From: Acanthosoma haemorrhoidale | Taxonomy: Eukaryota > Arthropoda > Insecta > Hemiptera > Acanthosomatidae | Length of the DNA stretch: 64,000 nucleotides | Reading direction: 5' to 3' | Assembly: GCA_930367205.1 (NCBI GenBank) | Contig: OV884015.1 | Span: 83,566,841-83,630,840 of the forward strand | Part shown: in pieces, positions 1 through 13,000 of the stretch | Layout: each line of letters starts with the position of its first letter | How positions within the stretch are numbered: the first letter of the stretch is position 1 | Notes under the pieces: generated by a model | Databases searched by the model: none | Told to the model about the DNA's origin: nothing | The model's input: only the letters and a program-made list of their open reading frames with translations | Position numbers and translations under genes: made by a program

Positions 1-244
1 TGTCCTCTACCTCAATATTTTTCAACACCTCGTAACTATTGGGCGTGAAAAACGGAGACTCATGAGTTGTTGTTTGTTTAGATGTGCTTGGTAGTGATGG
101 TAGTTCCTCCATAGAGCTGCTGGGAGCTGAAGAATTGACAGGAGGTATGTTTCGGTTAGATCGCCGCGGCTTACGTTTGACCGGCGACGAAGTGGGGGTA
201 GGTCCCAACGACCTTGTGCGTTTTTTCTTATTCTCTGCAGACAT
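1..244 (-). CDS. Partial LINE ORF1-like protein, N-terminus only
   Basis: An ATG at 244-242 opens a frame of 81 codons that has no stop before the window edge, so the C-terminal part lies outside. The product is basic and low in complexity: a KKKRTR patch near residue 6, SPVKRKPRRSNR near residue 20, then a Ser/Thr/Pro linker and an ending SYEVLKNIEVED. A basic, Ser/Pro-rich head of this kind is typical of ORF1 (gag-like RNA-binding) proteins of jockey-type non-LTR retrotransposons. That assignment is inference: no zinc knuckle or RRM falls inside the visible part. GC content is clearly higher than in the flanking DNA to the right, which fits a mobile element. It could also be the N-terminal exon of an unrelated nuclear protein. 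Confidence 0.4.
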   Translation of the reverse strand, partial: MSAENKKKRTRSLGPTPTSSPVKRKPRRSNRNIPPVNSSAPSSSMEELPSLPSTSKQTTTHESPFFTPNSYEVLKNIEVED

Positions 245-1690
245 TAACTGCTGATAGAAACGCATGTTTCATCAGCAGTATTTTTCTGAATTATTCAGTA
301 TTTTTTAAAAAAAAAATAAATAAAAAAAATATATGGCAAGGTGTAGCCGCGAACGCACGTAACTAAGTTGAGAGCCTCCCTCGCTAGAAAACTGCCATTA
401 AAATCTTTTTCAGAACTATAGCGAAACCCTTTATTGTTTAATGAATCACACATGACTTGATTTTTATCTGGTTCGATGGTCTATCATTTGCCCTAAAAGT
501 AACGAAATGTATACCAATACGTCAGTGCTATTGACTTAGGTGAAAATACCCATATCCTTCATCATTTAGGCCGATCGATCTCAAGGACAATTTGTTGTAT
601 AGATTATTCACTAGGGCTAGTGAACATCGCAAATTGGAGGGCGTTCGATGTTGCCGGAATGGACAAAATCCACCAAAAGACGTAAACCAAGGTCGCACTA
701 TTTTATCCGAACCAAATGCCATCATTCATGTTCTTTTTTTAATTGTAGAGCCCGAAGAAAGAGATTTTACTTTCAAACATGTTCAGCTGTCTATGTATCT
801 GCCTGTCTTCCTTAGTATTGTATTATATTCGTAGCAAACTTTATCCGATGGATATGAAATTTTAAATAAATATTAACAGTACCCCCTAACGAGTGGTAGG
901 TTTTCATTAAAATATAATAACGGAGGGTTTGTCTGTACTTTTATTTAACTGACGTTCTCAACTCACTGCTCGGAAACTATTTTATATTCTGTTTTTTATT
1001 TGCTGCTATCATTCACACTTGAAATATTAACTTAAAATGATTCAAAAATACTCCATGTAATAATGTTCAAATAGAAAAAAAAAGAAATCGCATATTTAAT
1101 TAATATCGTCCGATCGATTTCTTTACTTAGCCGTCTAAAAGACGATTATCTCACTGACAAAGATGATACAAAAAATAAAGGAATTGCCGCAAGAAGGATG
1201 TAGCTCCGTTTTTCCAACAAAAAAAACGAATCTTTTAAAAATTATTTTACAGACATTTTATGTGGTTCCGAATTATTTAGTAGTATTTAAATGTAAAAAT
1301 AAATTCCGTAAGATAAGCTGAATTTTACTTGTTTTTGCTAAAAATATCCTTTTGTTTGGGATAATTTATTTAAAAAAAAGTTACTTTTTCTTAAAAAACT
1401 TGTCCGTTATATAAAGACAAAATAACTACAAACAGTTTTACATAAGATGTGACATGTAAGTCAAAAAGGTACAAAATAGAGCACTTCTTGATTAAAACCC
1501 TTCAATTTTCACTAAGAAATAACGAGTGATTTTTCACAACGAAGTTATTCTATTAATCAAAATATTTAACAACTTAGACCATGGTTTTGTTGAATAAGCC
1601 TTAAAAAATTTGGATTGATTCCATAATTTTACCAAAAGAGTCTACGTTGTTTATACTCGGTTATGATATCATTTTCGAGCAATGTAAGTC
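245..1690. other. AT-rich stretch, no feature seen
   Basis: Non-coding by eye: stops in all frames, A and T homopolymers, no element ends recognised. The first 100 bases may be the 5' untranslated part of the LINE frame to the left. Confidence 0.5.
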
Positions 1691-1879
1691 ATTTGTTTAG
1701 TGTAGAAACGCCAAAATTAAATCCTTTCGCTAGTTTTGGAAGTGTTAGTACTAAGCGCACTACGATGCTGATCAGTCCAGCATAAATGCAACTACTGTGG
1801 CCAGAGCCACTTGTGATGGTCACCCATCACGCTTCTAATGAGAGACATAGTCTACTTTGGACGTTGTACTGGAACTATT

Positions 1880-2600
1880 AGTTCTTTACTGGCTGGTGCT
1901 GGATGAATAGAAGCATATGATGCCTGCCATGACAAATTCTACAAAGACAAGACGAAATACAGCTAGTCAAGGCGTGGACTGGCCAAAGACTAATATCCCC
2001 TTTAGATATGATTTCTAATGTCTGCTAAGGGTCTTATTTTGGAATACAGTAAAGTCATACAACTCGTGAGATTACCAACATGAGCAAAAACATTTATTTG
2101 ATGAATAAGTGGATGCAAAATCATGACTTTGGCTGATTTAGTTAGACTTAATAAATTCACTGCAGTAAAAGTCTGATGTCCAGAAAGCTGCAATACTTCA
2201 CTCGTAAAAACTCGACAAGCTGAGCAAAGGTTGGCCATTCCATGTTACTAAAGATAGTTCAAATAGTTTCCAAGCTTCGGAATCCAATTTCTCTTATGCC
2301 AAAGTAAGCCAAATGAAATCAGCCTAATTACATAGATTAATAGAATGAAAAGAAGAGACAGTTTCTGCTACAAGATCAATAAAGGTTTGAAGCGATGAAC
2401 TGAGAGGCTATTTCAGAGGATAAAAATACAAACTTGTATGAATATATTTGGTGTCTTTTATAAGCGCACCTCTTACACCAAACGTCCCATGCTTTAAAGC
2501 AATTTTCTTCATTTATAGAAAATTGCTCTATCAACGTTAGTGCTTCATCAGTTAAGTAAGTACAGAGGTAATCATAACTCTCAACCATAGGAATACCACC
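1880..2600 (-). pseudogene. Degenerate Bel/Pao-type gag relic
   Basis: Reading the minus strand from about 2600 down, broken frames give YLTDEALTLIEQFSINEENC, KAWDVWCKRCAYKRHQ, then WPTFAQLVEFLRVKY, and near 1945-1905 a finger-like CLCRICHGRHHMLL. This order (a helical gag block with the 'L...EA...I..F' style, a 'P....LVEFL' block, then a C-x2-C-x-H-type finger rich in His) matches gag proteins of Bel/Pao LTR retrotransposons as I know them. At least three frame changes and several stops show that it is dead. No LTR or primer site was found next to it. Weak similarity might continue to about 1700 (protease start), but I could not anchor it. Confidence 0.5.
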
Positions 2601-2940
2601 GTAAGAATGAACCTCACAGATAAACAAAAATGTTTAAATTTCAGCCATTCACATAAATCGCTAAAGAATTTTGGTAGTGATATTTGGGACAATGTAATAG
2701 ATTGAATTAACTTCCGTACGCTGCTTAGTGTCATTTTCGTTTAGAAAAAAGTCTTTGTTGTTACCAGAGATGCAAATCGCATTAAGCCACGCAATGTCGC
2801 TGAATCGATGATAGTGAAGGATACATGGGCATAGAACTATCACGTAAACTACTATCCCCATTGTCAAGAACAGATCGGCCGACATTATATAGTTTATTAA
2901 TATCCCGTCAAATTAACTGGAGCACCGCTCTCATACCCCC

Positions 2941-3123
2941 TTTTTTTTTTTCTTAGCTCTCTAATTATAAGCTTAAGGATGAGGGAAAAATAAAGGAATA
3001 TTTGGGTTGATCGGATCCTTGTACTAGGAGTACCTGCTTGACGGTGGTGTGAGGGAATTAAGGAGTGTAGGAAGCCTCGGTAGAGATTGATTGTTGCGGT
3101 ACAGTGGTGAGAGTCCACTGGTG
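2941..3123 (-). mobile_element. LINE 3' end fragment (5'-truncated)
   Basis: The left border is a run of T (poly(A) tail on the minus strand) followed by CTTAGCTCTCTAATTATAAG. The same block, with few differences, occurs at 30498-30680, and the end GAGAGCTAAG-poly(A) is shared with the large LINE at 26289-29365. Similarity to the 30.5-kb copy stops at about 3123. It is therefore a short, 5'-truncated insertion of a related LINE family. I did not find a clear target-site duplication. Confidence 0.7.
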
Positions 3124-4225
3124 ACTTAAAATTCTACTCTGGAACCTCTATATTAACGTCTCTCTCAATTCAACAAACAAATAAAAAAAAAAATGATGAA
3201 GCTGTAAAATAGTATAAAAAACTATGAATATTGTTTATACTTAGGTAGTATAAACATAGATTAATCACAATATAATATAAATGACAGAAACATAAAGATT
3301 GCAATATGAAGTTTTATCTAAATAAAGAAATATATATTGGACAATGGCAGTTTGTAAACAACTATGTTGTCTATAATCCTGAATGCTTAGTCCTTTGACG
3401 TAGAGAACAAAGAACTTACTATCCAGCATGGATCGGTCTGAAATGTTTATGCAGAGGATTATAGGTGTTTATGGAAATTAAATTAAAATTGTGGACTGTA
3501 TTTAAGGTTCATAAATCTCCTGTTAGCCCAGAATATATTTACAAATCAAATAAATAATATTTACATGAAAAAGTGGCGATCCGATGAGAACAATCACATT
3601 AATACTTATAAACATAACATTAAAAAACTAATAAATAATTACAGCTACGACCAACAGGTCCAAATGCAATGAATTCTTAAAAAATTTAATTTCTATTAAT
3701 TGGCTAATTCAAATGAATAAAGTATATTAGACAACATTTCTTTCCCAAAGATGTCGTCGTGAGTTTGCGTGTTCAACATCTATCAGGGGTTTCCTTCGTC
3801 TCCCTTCGGAGAGCGGTGCCCCACGGCTTGCTTGAGAGAGACAATTGATCCAAAGACCAAGGAGAGTCATTAATGCGGGGATGCTCCTCCAGGGCTGCCT
3901 AGTATGGACTCAATGCGTATGAGGCTAACGAGAGGGGATTTGGAAGAGGGGGAAAGTAGATGAGTTTTCAAAACTCGGGAACACAACATTTAATTCGCGT
4001 ACATATATAAATAAAGCAGAAATACAAAATAATGCTTAATTCTAAGCATAAAGAAATGATGGGAGTTGTCAACATAGATCTTAGTCATTTTCAAAGTATA
4101 TATCGATATATTCAATGAGTTACATGACAGGCATTTTTAGACAGAATCGCTTCAAAATATTAATCTGAAAACTAGTTAGTTCCACTAAAGTTATAATAAT
4201 CAGTAATAATGTTTTCGAAAGCACT
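3124..4225. other. Intergenic, no gene seen
   Basis: Mostly AT-rich. A GC-richer patch at about 3745-3960 has no open frame of note and no match elsewhere in the window that I could see. Confidence 0.45.
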
Positions 4226-5108
4226 TGGAGCGACCGCTAACTACATAAGATAAATCACCCTATACTCTATTGTATATATATATTGTAATCAAATGTAAAT
4301 AACATTACCAAAATATAAATCATTGTAAATATAGTAAACAATAAAACATGCTGCTAGGGGCCAATTAGTTATATGAGCTGGGTAACCAGCTGTCAGGGCA
4401 GGAACTAGACCCAAGCCGCCAAGAGACCCTTCTCGGCTAACGTCTCTGTCAGAGAACAAAGGGAACCACATATTCAAAACCTCATTGGGTACTATTGGGT
4501 TCTTATTGGCTACTGACGGAGCCAGCTGGGTATTTAAGACCGGAGGTTTGGGGCCTGTATGTCATTCTCCTGGGAACTATTGGCTCGTGGCTGCTCTGCT
4601 TGAACTCTGAAACATGGCTTCTTCTTTATGAAAAACCTCTGCATCTCTCTCCTCACCTCACTACGTTTTAGTCCGGCGTTGTCAGACCCCACACCTTTCT
4701 AGTGGGAAATCTCTGCCTTTGTCTCGCTAAAACTAGCACCTCCTAGAGAGAGATCTCTCGCTAGTGGACAACGGTTGCCGTGCCCCTGCAAGCTTACCAA
4801 GCAGTGTTCCCCACGGCGATTCAGTCTGCCTCTCTCCGGTTCACAATCGCCTTTGGGATCCGGACGGATTTCGCCTACCCTCAGATAGTGTGAATTCGAG
4901 GTCATTCCAAGACCACACAAACTACCTACACTACCTACCCTATACCTCTTCTCCTGAACATAGTGCATTGTCGGGGCACATGCCTATCAAAGTATGGAGT
5001 CAGATAGTAAGGCCGCCATGAAACGGTTGTCCAGGTTATAAACTTAATCAACCCTCACTTCGTCACCAGGGCTAGGGTAACTAGGCACCCCCTTGTGACG
5101 ACCCGACA
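4226..5108 (+). mobile_element. Solo LTR, family shared with 22733-23375 and 34413-34915
   Basis: The block begins TGGAGCGACCGCTAACTACA and ends ACGACCCGACA, so it has TG...CA ends (about 883 bp). The flanks GCACT (4221-4225) and GCCCT (5109-5113) agree at 4 of 5 positions, consistent with a decayed 5-bp target duplication. The same ends occur in reverse at 22733-23375, and the left end recurs at 34413. No internal region adjoins it, so it is best read as a solo LTR left by recombination. A TATA-like TATTTAA at about 4531 suggests the orientation given. The sequence cannot say which retrotransposon family made it. Confidence 0.7.
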
Positions 5109-8100
5109 GCCCTTTATAAGTGATACAGTTAGAACCTAAAACTAGTAATATCCACTATTCAATCCCTAAAAGCACAGTACTAAGACCCATTAGTACTGCT
5201 GATATTTTTATCCATATCTTTCAGTTTGAATTATTAAAAAAAAAAAGATCTCTTAGAATATAATTTAAAAGTAAGCATTCCATGATAAACGGTGAATTGA
5301 AAATATCCGAAAGGGAATAGGGAAGGGGTAGGCTTAATAGGGGTTGGTATTCAAAAGCCAACCCTCTATAGAACTTGCACTGTCCAATCAAACGAGACCT
5401 TACATATCCCGTGTGTTCCTTTGATCATCCCCTTTTCCTCGTTTAAATTAAATTACCCTTTCACTTCTTGTGTATTTCCAATTAAATTAATTAGTACTAT
5501 AAAAGTAGTTCCCTTTTTTCCAATTGCATGAGGATTTAAAGTCACGGCCAATAGGATTCCTTCATTGATTGCTCTCTTTTTTTCTATTTTTTTTTTAGTT
5601 CTGTATCACATACAACTAATTACATTTGACTGTATTCGGTAGGTTCCTTTCGACACGACCGTTGAATAATTACAAATGTCAAAAAAAAACAATACGAAAA
5701 ATTAATTATAAATGTTCGTGAAATATCCCAAGAAATAATCATATGTGGAAATATGTAATTATTCATGAATATTTAGAAGCACATGACCAATCAATTATTT
5801 GCGGTGAAAAAGAATATTAACTTATTTATTTCACTATTGAAATCTTTAATGATAAGTTCAGCAAATATCAGCTTACTGACTAGGTTACTGTTGGTAACTG
5901 CCAACTACTAAAGGACTTTTCACAAACATATTGGCTTAGTAATTGCCAACTTTTTTAAATTATCTAATAATAGTAATCTAATAAAATTAATAAGTTAATC
6001 TAAGAAAAGAATAACACCACACTACGAACCCTACTCCTCGGAACAAAAGAGTTGAAACAAACCATTAGTATCCACTGCCACCTCAATTTTTCCAAAAAAA
6101 TGGAAAGCTGTCTTCAAAAGAACTATAAAGCTTATTTTCTACATGGGTTGCTATTAAAAATGTTATGTAGTCGAGTTGTGATTGTATTTATTTGTTAACT
6201 TACGGTACTCAGAGGGTTGACTTAGGTTGAACTTTCTGAGGTGGCGTTTGTTAGAAATTTTAGGGGTAAGAAGAGAACATTAACGAACGTATTTTCACTT
6301 CTATATTCATTCATTATTCGCACAAAACAAAAATGGTACTAGTTCTAAGTTTGGATATGATCAAATTCAGTAAAGGACACTACAGCCACCTCAGCGTCTA
6401 AAATAAGGGCGATGACCTGGCACTTAACTAAGTAGCGGACAGCGATAACTGTGCGCACCCTTCATCGACGGAGTTGGCCGCTGGCCAGGGCTGACTGGCC
6501 CTATCTCGACACAGTGGAGTGCTAAAGGACACACTCAGCTCAGCTCTAGGGGACAACTCACTCTTTGGCTCACCTTCCATTTAAAGCTGTCAGCATCTCT
6601 TGTATTGGCTTGTTCCATAGCAACTTTGTCTAACAGTGATAGACCATTTTAAGTACACTGGAACGTAGGGTTCATTATAGGATTAAAAAAAAAATCTTTT
6701 ATTTTTAATATAAAAATAAATGATTGCGTGCATTGAACATTTTTGTACATCAAAATATGAAATGTGCACTAGATAAAGAAACGAAGACTAAGATATGTGC
6801 TGTATCGTAATTGGTTTAAGTCCTTTTAAAAAAAAAAAAAAAAAAATGATGGTCTTAGGAAGTACTGTTCATTAACTAATTTTTGAAATATGAATGGACT
6901 TATACTGCTCAAAAAAGTCGGTTCATATTAAATACATAATAGATAAAACGTTATAAACGAGCCGACGATAGAAATCGGATATTTATTGTTGTTCCGGCCG
7001 ACTTCACTATGCCTTTTATAATAATTTTTAACCTATTTCATATGTTAAAAGATACAAAGAAGTATCTTTATTGAACATCACAGAGAAGAATTTTTGGAAT
7101 CATCCAATAGGTTTTCAGAAACTTGGGGGGGGTGGGTCCGGTGATTATAAGTCAAAATCTCTATTTAAACCTCTCGAATTCTTCTATTTGAAAGACAAAA
7201 CAACAAAGGAATCATTATGGAGATTACTTAGCCTAAGTGTATCAGATAGTCTTAACGATCATTAACGAATTCACTAGAAGTACTTAAGGCGAATAGCGAA
7301 TAAGGGGAAATTTCAACGATCAGCTCTATTTTCCGCCGTATCAAAGTTTCGACTGAGTCTCAGTGATCTGTACAATGTGTCCGTACAACGTGATTTGTAT
7401 TCGTTTATCAGTCTTTATGACCGTCTACGGTACATGGTGGAGTCTTCTAAATTGGCCTGATAAAATATTAAAGGTATATTTAAAGAAAGTCCTACTTATA
7501 ATTTTAAGCAGATTATAAAATTATGATTTTTCATCAGGGCCACATTTAAAATACGATAAAATGTATTACGATACGATAACATTATTTTGCAGCAATAGAA
7601 ACTGATTATTTTCATATGTTATTTACAGTAATTTTAATTTTTTTTTCATTTCTTAACCCAGAAGAACTAGCACCGAGAGATTTCCTCGCACGTTTGAAGA
7701 AAATCATCTGTGATTCGGGAGCCGGAACGTTGTGGAGATTGGGCTTCCGTTAAGCTGGGTTTACATTCTCTGTTTCATGATTATCGTCCTGAATCCTCGC
7801 AAAAGAGAGTTTTGAGAAAAAAATCTATACCTAGAGAGATTCTTTTCTCATAACGAGTGCTCGCGTCACGTTTTAGTTAGTGCCGCAATTTAATTGTTTA
7901 TTTATTTAATTTAATTTCTATATTTCTAATATCGCGGTTTTTCGTTGATTTCCCAATTGACCAAACTTTACCAAATTTCCTGAGCAAACTGAGAATGATT
8001 ACCAACAGAATAAGTGAACTTGAAGATGATTACCCCTCATACTCTAATTATACGTGCCCGAAATGTGTTGACAATTGACCTGTTTCTTATAAGTGCCCGA

Positions 8101-8450
8101 AATTTGTTGATGTTTGTCACTAATTTTTTTTTACTTTGATATTATCAATATTTTACAGGGCAATGTTTATTTAAAACGATGTTTTTGTTTAACTTCCTTT
8201 TTCTTTTAAAAATGGTATAATAATTTTATTTGGCATTTAAAAGCTTATTATCTCATGAGAAAAGCCTGAACTTGTTGATGTATGATGAAGTCTCACGAGC
8301 GAGTCCTCATTTTTTACTTTTTCTATTTTTCTAGCGAGTTCTCCCGTCATAGGTTTTCAATTCTTTTTTAATTGATACTAAACGTTATTTTAAAAACTTT
8401 GTCAATTACAGGTTATTTTAAGTTGCTATTAATTTTAATTTAAAAAAACG
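5109..8450. other. Intergenic, no gene seen
   Basis: AT-rich with homopolymer runs (for example about 21 A at 6828-6846). A near-duplicate of about 25 bp (GTGCCCGAAATGTGTTGA / GTGCCCGAAATTTGTTGA) occurs at about 8054 and 8092. Motifs near 7844-7870 and 8250-8310 look loosely inverted with respect to each other and could be worn ends of a small DNA transposon, but I could not define borders. Confidence 0.4.
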
Positions 8451-8890
8451 GTTTTGACGGTTGAACAAGTAGCACGTGTTGCTGATTTAGTGGAAGAAAG
8501 TCGAAGCCAAAGATATGCACCAATCGCATTGGATTTACACGAAACTACTGTTGAAACATTGTTACTTTTACCCTGAGTTATGCTACCGTTACCGTGAGGC
8601 AGGTTTGTGCAATAGAAGATCCGGATCAGGTCGGCCGCGAGTGACAAGTCCAAGAGATGACCGTTTTATTGTACTATTCACACTTCAGAATCTGATTTCA
8701 ACTGCTAGTGAAACTGCTCAACTCTTCGTTAAAGTGAATTTAAAACCTCAGAAGTCATTGTTGTCCAGAAAACATTGTAGAGATATGTGTTCGGCGTCGA
8801 AAAAATTCCACCCCACACAGAACTCTTCCAGTGACATTACACTCAGCGTAGCGCTCACCAGGTCTCCGGCGAACTGTATAAAGAGAGAAG
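8451..8890 (+). pseudogene. Broken Tc1-like transposase, N-terminal part
   Basis: The first frame reads VLTVEQVARVADLVEESRSQ and continues through LHETTVETL. After a frameshift near 8570 a second frame reads YRYREAGLCNRRSGSGRPRV, then TSPRDDRFIVLFTLQN. This is the paired-like helix-turn-helix DNA-binding region of Tc1-type transposases: first HTH, then the GRPR hook, then the 'T..DDRFIVL' start of the second HTH. The catalytic DDE/DDD domain is missing: homology fades after about 8800. With at least one frameshift and no catalytic part it is a relic. I could not find its terminal inverted repeats. Confidence 0.8.
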
Positions 8891-9469
8891 CGTGATTCAT
8901 TTGAAAATAGCACGTTGCTCCATTCGTTTTCAGCCTACATAAGGTTTTCCCAAGCGAATTCCAAACGAGCTCTTAAATTTTGAAAAAAAATCGTTTAAAG
9001 GTATAATTTTGAAATACATAGTGAACCAAGGGCTTACTATGTGAAAGGGGGCCAGACCAGGTGAATTGCATATGGGTCGCCAGTCGCCGGCTGTTAGTGA
9101 GTAATGAACCAAAAGTTAATCGATTCATCTGTCCTTGCTGTTTCGATACCCTAGCTTTATATTTAACTTAACCATTTACACACATATTTACATGCTTTGA
9201 CTTGTGTCTGCCTTCCTACTCCATACTTATAATTAATCATAATCAGAGCGAATCAACAAGTTTGTTAAAAAAAAAAATGAAAAGTTTAAAAATTATCTAG
9301 TACCTTAAATACAGCTGCAGAGATTTCTACAATATAAAAACTATCTTAATTATTTTAATAATAACTCCAATACAGGCCGACAATTTTTTTTTTTATGTTT
9401 TCTAATAGAAAATAAATTAATAATATACAAAGTTATACTTAATTATCTCGATATACGGGATAGAGCTAT

Positions 9470-10063
9470 AGGGGACATAAAAAAATTCGAACATCATGAT
9501 ATTTATCCAATCATTTCAATCAAAAGTCCTAAGAACAGTAGTCAATGCCCCTTATTAATTCAGCAATAAAACCCTTCATAACGATCTTAATATACCCTTC
9601 ATTATTGAAATCATCTCTTCCAAGTTCATGAAATTCCATCGAAACCTATCCAACAACCCTCATGCCCTAGCACAGTCATTCCTATAATCCTCCTCGAAGA
9701 CTATAGCGGCAGTGGCCTCGTGACCAGCAATAAATGAGTAAATGCTCTTGGTCAGCCTCCACTGGCTCGTATCTGGTGACGCGGCTGACGGAGGAGCGTG
9801 GAGGACTTTCCAAGACTCCGCTTCCTCTTTCGCACGTGAGGGAGGTGACAACCATATGGATTAGGGAGGTCGCTGGGCTGTTTGTAAATACTGTATGAAT
9901 GAGCGAGTGAACGAAAATTGTAAATATGGCATGAATGAGAACATTTATCACAATTACTTATTGCCTAATAAGGTATATTTCATCCTTCATGGTTCCCGAG
10001 GAAATACACGAGGGAATTACTTCAAGTTTCCATTAACTGAATCATGACTGTAGAAAATAGTAA
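9470..10063 (+). repeat. Dispersed repeat, copy 1
   Basis: The segment from about 9470 (GGACATAAAAAAATTCG) through CTGGCTCGTATCTGGTGACG near 9765 to about 10010 has a reverse-oriented relative at 58770-59290 and a partial forward relative at 33190-33445. Its right part, from CTTCATCCTTCATGGTTCCC to GACTGTAGAAAATAG (about 9975-10063), recurs at about 30168-30241. The repeat holds no convincing frame. It may be a MITE, a SINE-like unit or the untranslated end of a larger element. Borders are approximate. Confidence 0.6.
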
Positions 10064-13000
10064 GTAAGAACAGTAATGATAGTAAAATAAATCATGCCCG
10101 CCTTTAAATATGCCTTGAAATATGTATTAGGTGTATAATTTTCAGTAGTAAGTGATGGAGGTGATCGGCGAGATATCACACCAAGGGATATTGTGGGGCT
10201 GAAAGGAAGGGCCACAGTCCGAGTAAGTAAGCAGTGTGCAAATGGATGGGGTGGGGGCAGGGATAACCTTTGAACTAAAGGAAATTATCGAGAGCGGTCC
10301 TAATTGGTGCTCGACCCTTTTGATCTGCTTCCCTCAGCCTGCCCTTGACAATCCCTTCTCCAATCAAAGGGTCCCGTCTTGTGGGGTTAACCGTATCCCG
10401 GTCCAGTCTACTAATTCACACTAATAGCTTGCTTGGTAGTCTCAATCAATCTTCACTTCAATGCAGCGAATCCAGTTGGTAAGCCCGCTTGGAACATTTA
10501 CGGTGAATTGAATAATCATTTTGCGCATTTGTAAGCACTTAAAATTCTTTGTGGAAATCATTACTTGTTAATAATCTTTTCCTACCACACCGTTGGTTTT
10601 TGCCTCCTATAACGTATTCTATAACAAGGGACGAAATGCCCAGCAATAAATCATAAATTGCTTTAGTGGCTTGTCTTGATAACAACTCAGAGAGAAGTGG
10701 GACATAAAAAAAAATAATAATAAAAACGAGACCAACTATTGTCAAGTTAATTTTGTCATGTTGTCATGACAAATTCTGTTATGATAATAAAAAAAGAAAG
10801 AAAAAAAGGCATATCTGATAGGAGTTTCGTAGAAGAAGCACTTAAAATTTCAGATCAATCTGATCTTGATTATGGCGACTACCGGAAAATAAACAGAGTT
10901 GCGAAAAGAATGACTATAAGAAGACTACAAAATTGGAATGCACTATAAAATAGTACTAGTATAGGATAAGTATATATGGTGCCAAAATCTGGAGTATTGC
11001 TGCCAAATCTATGAGTCAAATTGAGGAAATACCGCATATGCACCCTTCAAACAGAAAATAAATACACTATCGAAGAAAACATTATATACGGAATTCGGGG
11101 AGCAGCTACATGGGCATTTCAACCCTTACACACAGATATTTAAAAATCCCTACCAGATAGGTTTGCTATTTTTGTGCAATCAACGAAGTGTAGTGAATAA
11201 AATAACTTACCTTTCTTCATTAGCACTTCATTAGGTATATTATTCAATAAATGAAAAGTTTAACAATGAATGAACAGTTTAACAATGAATGAACGATTAT
11301 TGTTTTTGAACAATTGTTATTTACCAAGATGGCCTCACAAATCCGGGCCTTCAGCTAAAATCTTTATGATCTGGAGCTTCCTTTAAGATTTAGTCTATTA
11401 ATTCGTTTACGTCTTCATATATCTGTTAAATAGAGTATAATTTGTATTTAGTAATATGTGTAAAAAAAAAAAAAAGGATTGCCAGCAATATAGATATGCG
11501 ATTACACTGATAATTGGGAATGCTATTTGTACATTGTTACAATCGATTGTTCGATTATCTATCGATAATTGCTTGAAACAATCGATGTTTTTACGCGAAC
11601 TTTTCCGGAGGTCATTCGCACCCAACACCGAACCCCCTCTCACCAATTCAGTTTCACAGTAATCATTCGTTGGAGAAAGACTTAAAATATTCCAGGAACT
11701 TTCTTCACTTTGACCTTAATTTTTTTTTAGCTAGCCCAAATATGAATCATTCTTTATTTAAATCAATTACCTACATGTATATACTAACTTAAAAGAACAT
11801 TCCTCGTTGATGGGCACTTAGTCACAATAAGAAGTGTGTAATAAAAAGGACAAATAAAAGTAAAAAAAAAAGGCATTGGTTCTAATAAAATGAATTTTGT
11901 CTACAATAAAATAGTAAAAATATGTTTTAAATTATTCAACGTATTTTTACCTTTTTTTAATACGTTTTATGAGAGAAAATAATGCTGTTGCAGTTTTATT
12001 AATTGAAACTGTTATTTAAATATATATATTACTTGTTAACTTTTACGGATTCACTATTACATAAAACCAAAGATATTAAATACGCGTATTTTAAGGGTGT
12101 CCGCAGAGGGCTATAGTTCTAAAACCCCCAGGTGGCCGTCCAAATTCTTAAGAAAATTTACCAAACAACGTACCCAGGGATAATTGAAAACTCGTGGAAC
12201 TGTAGTTTCTCTAATTCCTTTCAACCCTTAAACTTTTCTCTAATTTATCATCAGTTGACTTCAAACTTCCAGCCCAATTGGTGTGTCGTGCATTGCTATG
12301 GTGTAAAATCAGTGCGGTAAAGACTTCTACGTTTATGGTTTTTGAAATGGCCTTTTGATATTTCTAATCAGTATAATTGATTAATTAATAGAATCGGTGC
12401 AATCGATTGTGCGTCACTATCGAGAATCGGTCGTCCCTTTGTCAAAAAAGGGTGAGGTGGATCTCAGTCAAGATTCCTCGGTTTGAATATCACAAACGTT
12501 TACAGCCAGTCGTGCTCTTTAATGTCGTTTGCGTTCCCTGTTTCACATTTAGATATGCCAGGCTCCTCGTCTCGGATTGAGTGTGTTTGTTCTGCTTATC
12601 TCAGATCCAGATCTGGAGCCGGTTGCCTGTTACACACAGTCCCGGATTAAAATGCAAAACCAAAGCATTAGCCTCTGTTATGACACTGCGGAATTTCTGA
12701 CATGGGATCAGCGTTTCAATTTAAACAAAGCAAACGTGATATCAGGTTTGGTTTTTAATGTTTGAATTTCACATTGTTATTTTAAATGGTTAGCTGAACC
12801 GAGCATTAATTATCAATTCATATGGGACTAGTTTCATATTGCTGGTCGCGAGTTTTCAATTTTATAACTGGAACACACCTTTTTTTTTTTGTTTTCCCCA
12901 AAAACAATTCTTCTTCTGTTAAAGAGCGCTGTTGCGAGAGTAACGGGTAAATTATTGCCGCCGTAGGAGATATTATCAGCGCTTAAAAGTCGCAGCATGT

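Noticed and set aside
9470..10063. 89- and 63-codon minus-strand ORFs in the dispersed repeat
   Set aside because: The frames are not kept in the copy at 58770-59290, so they are unlikely to be coding.
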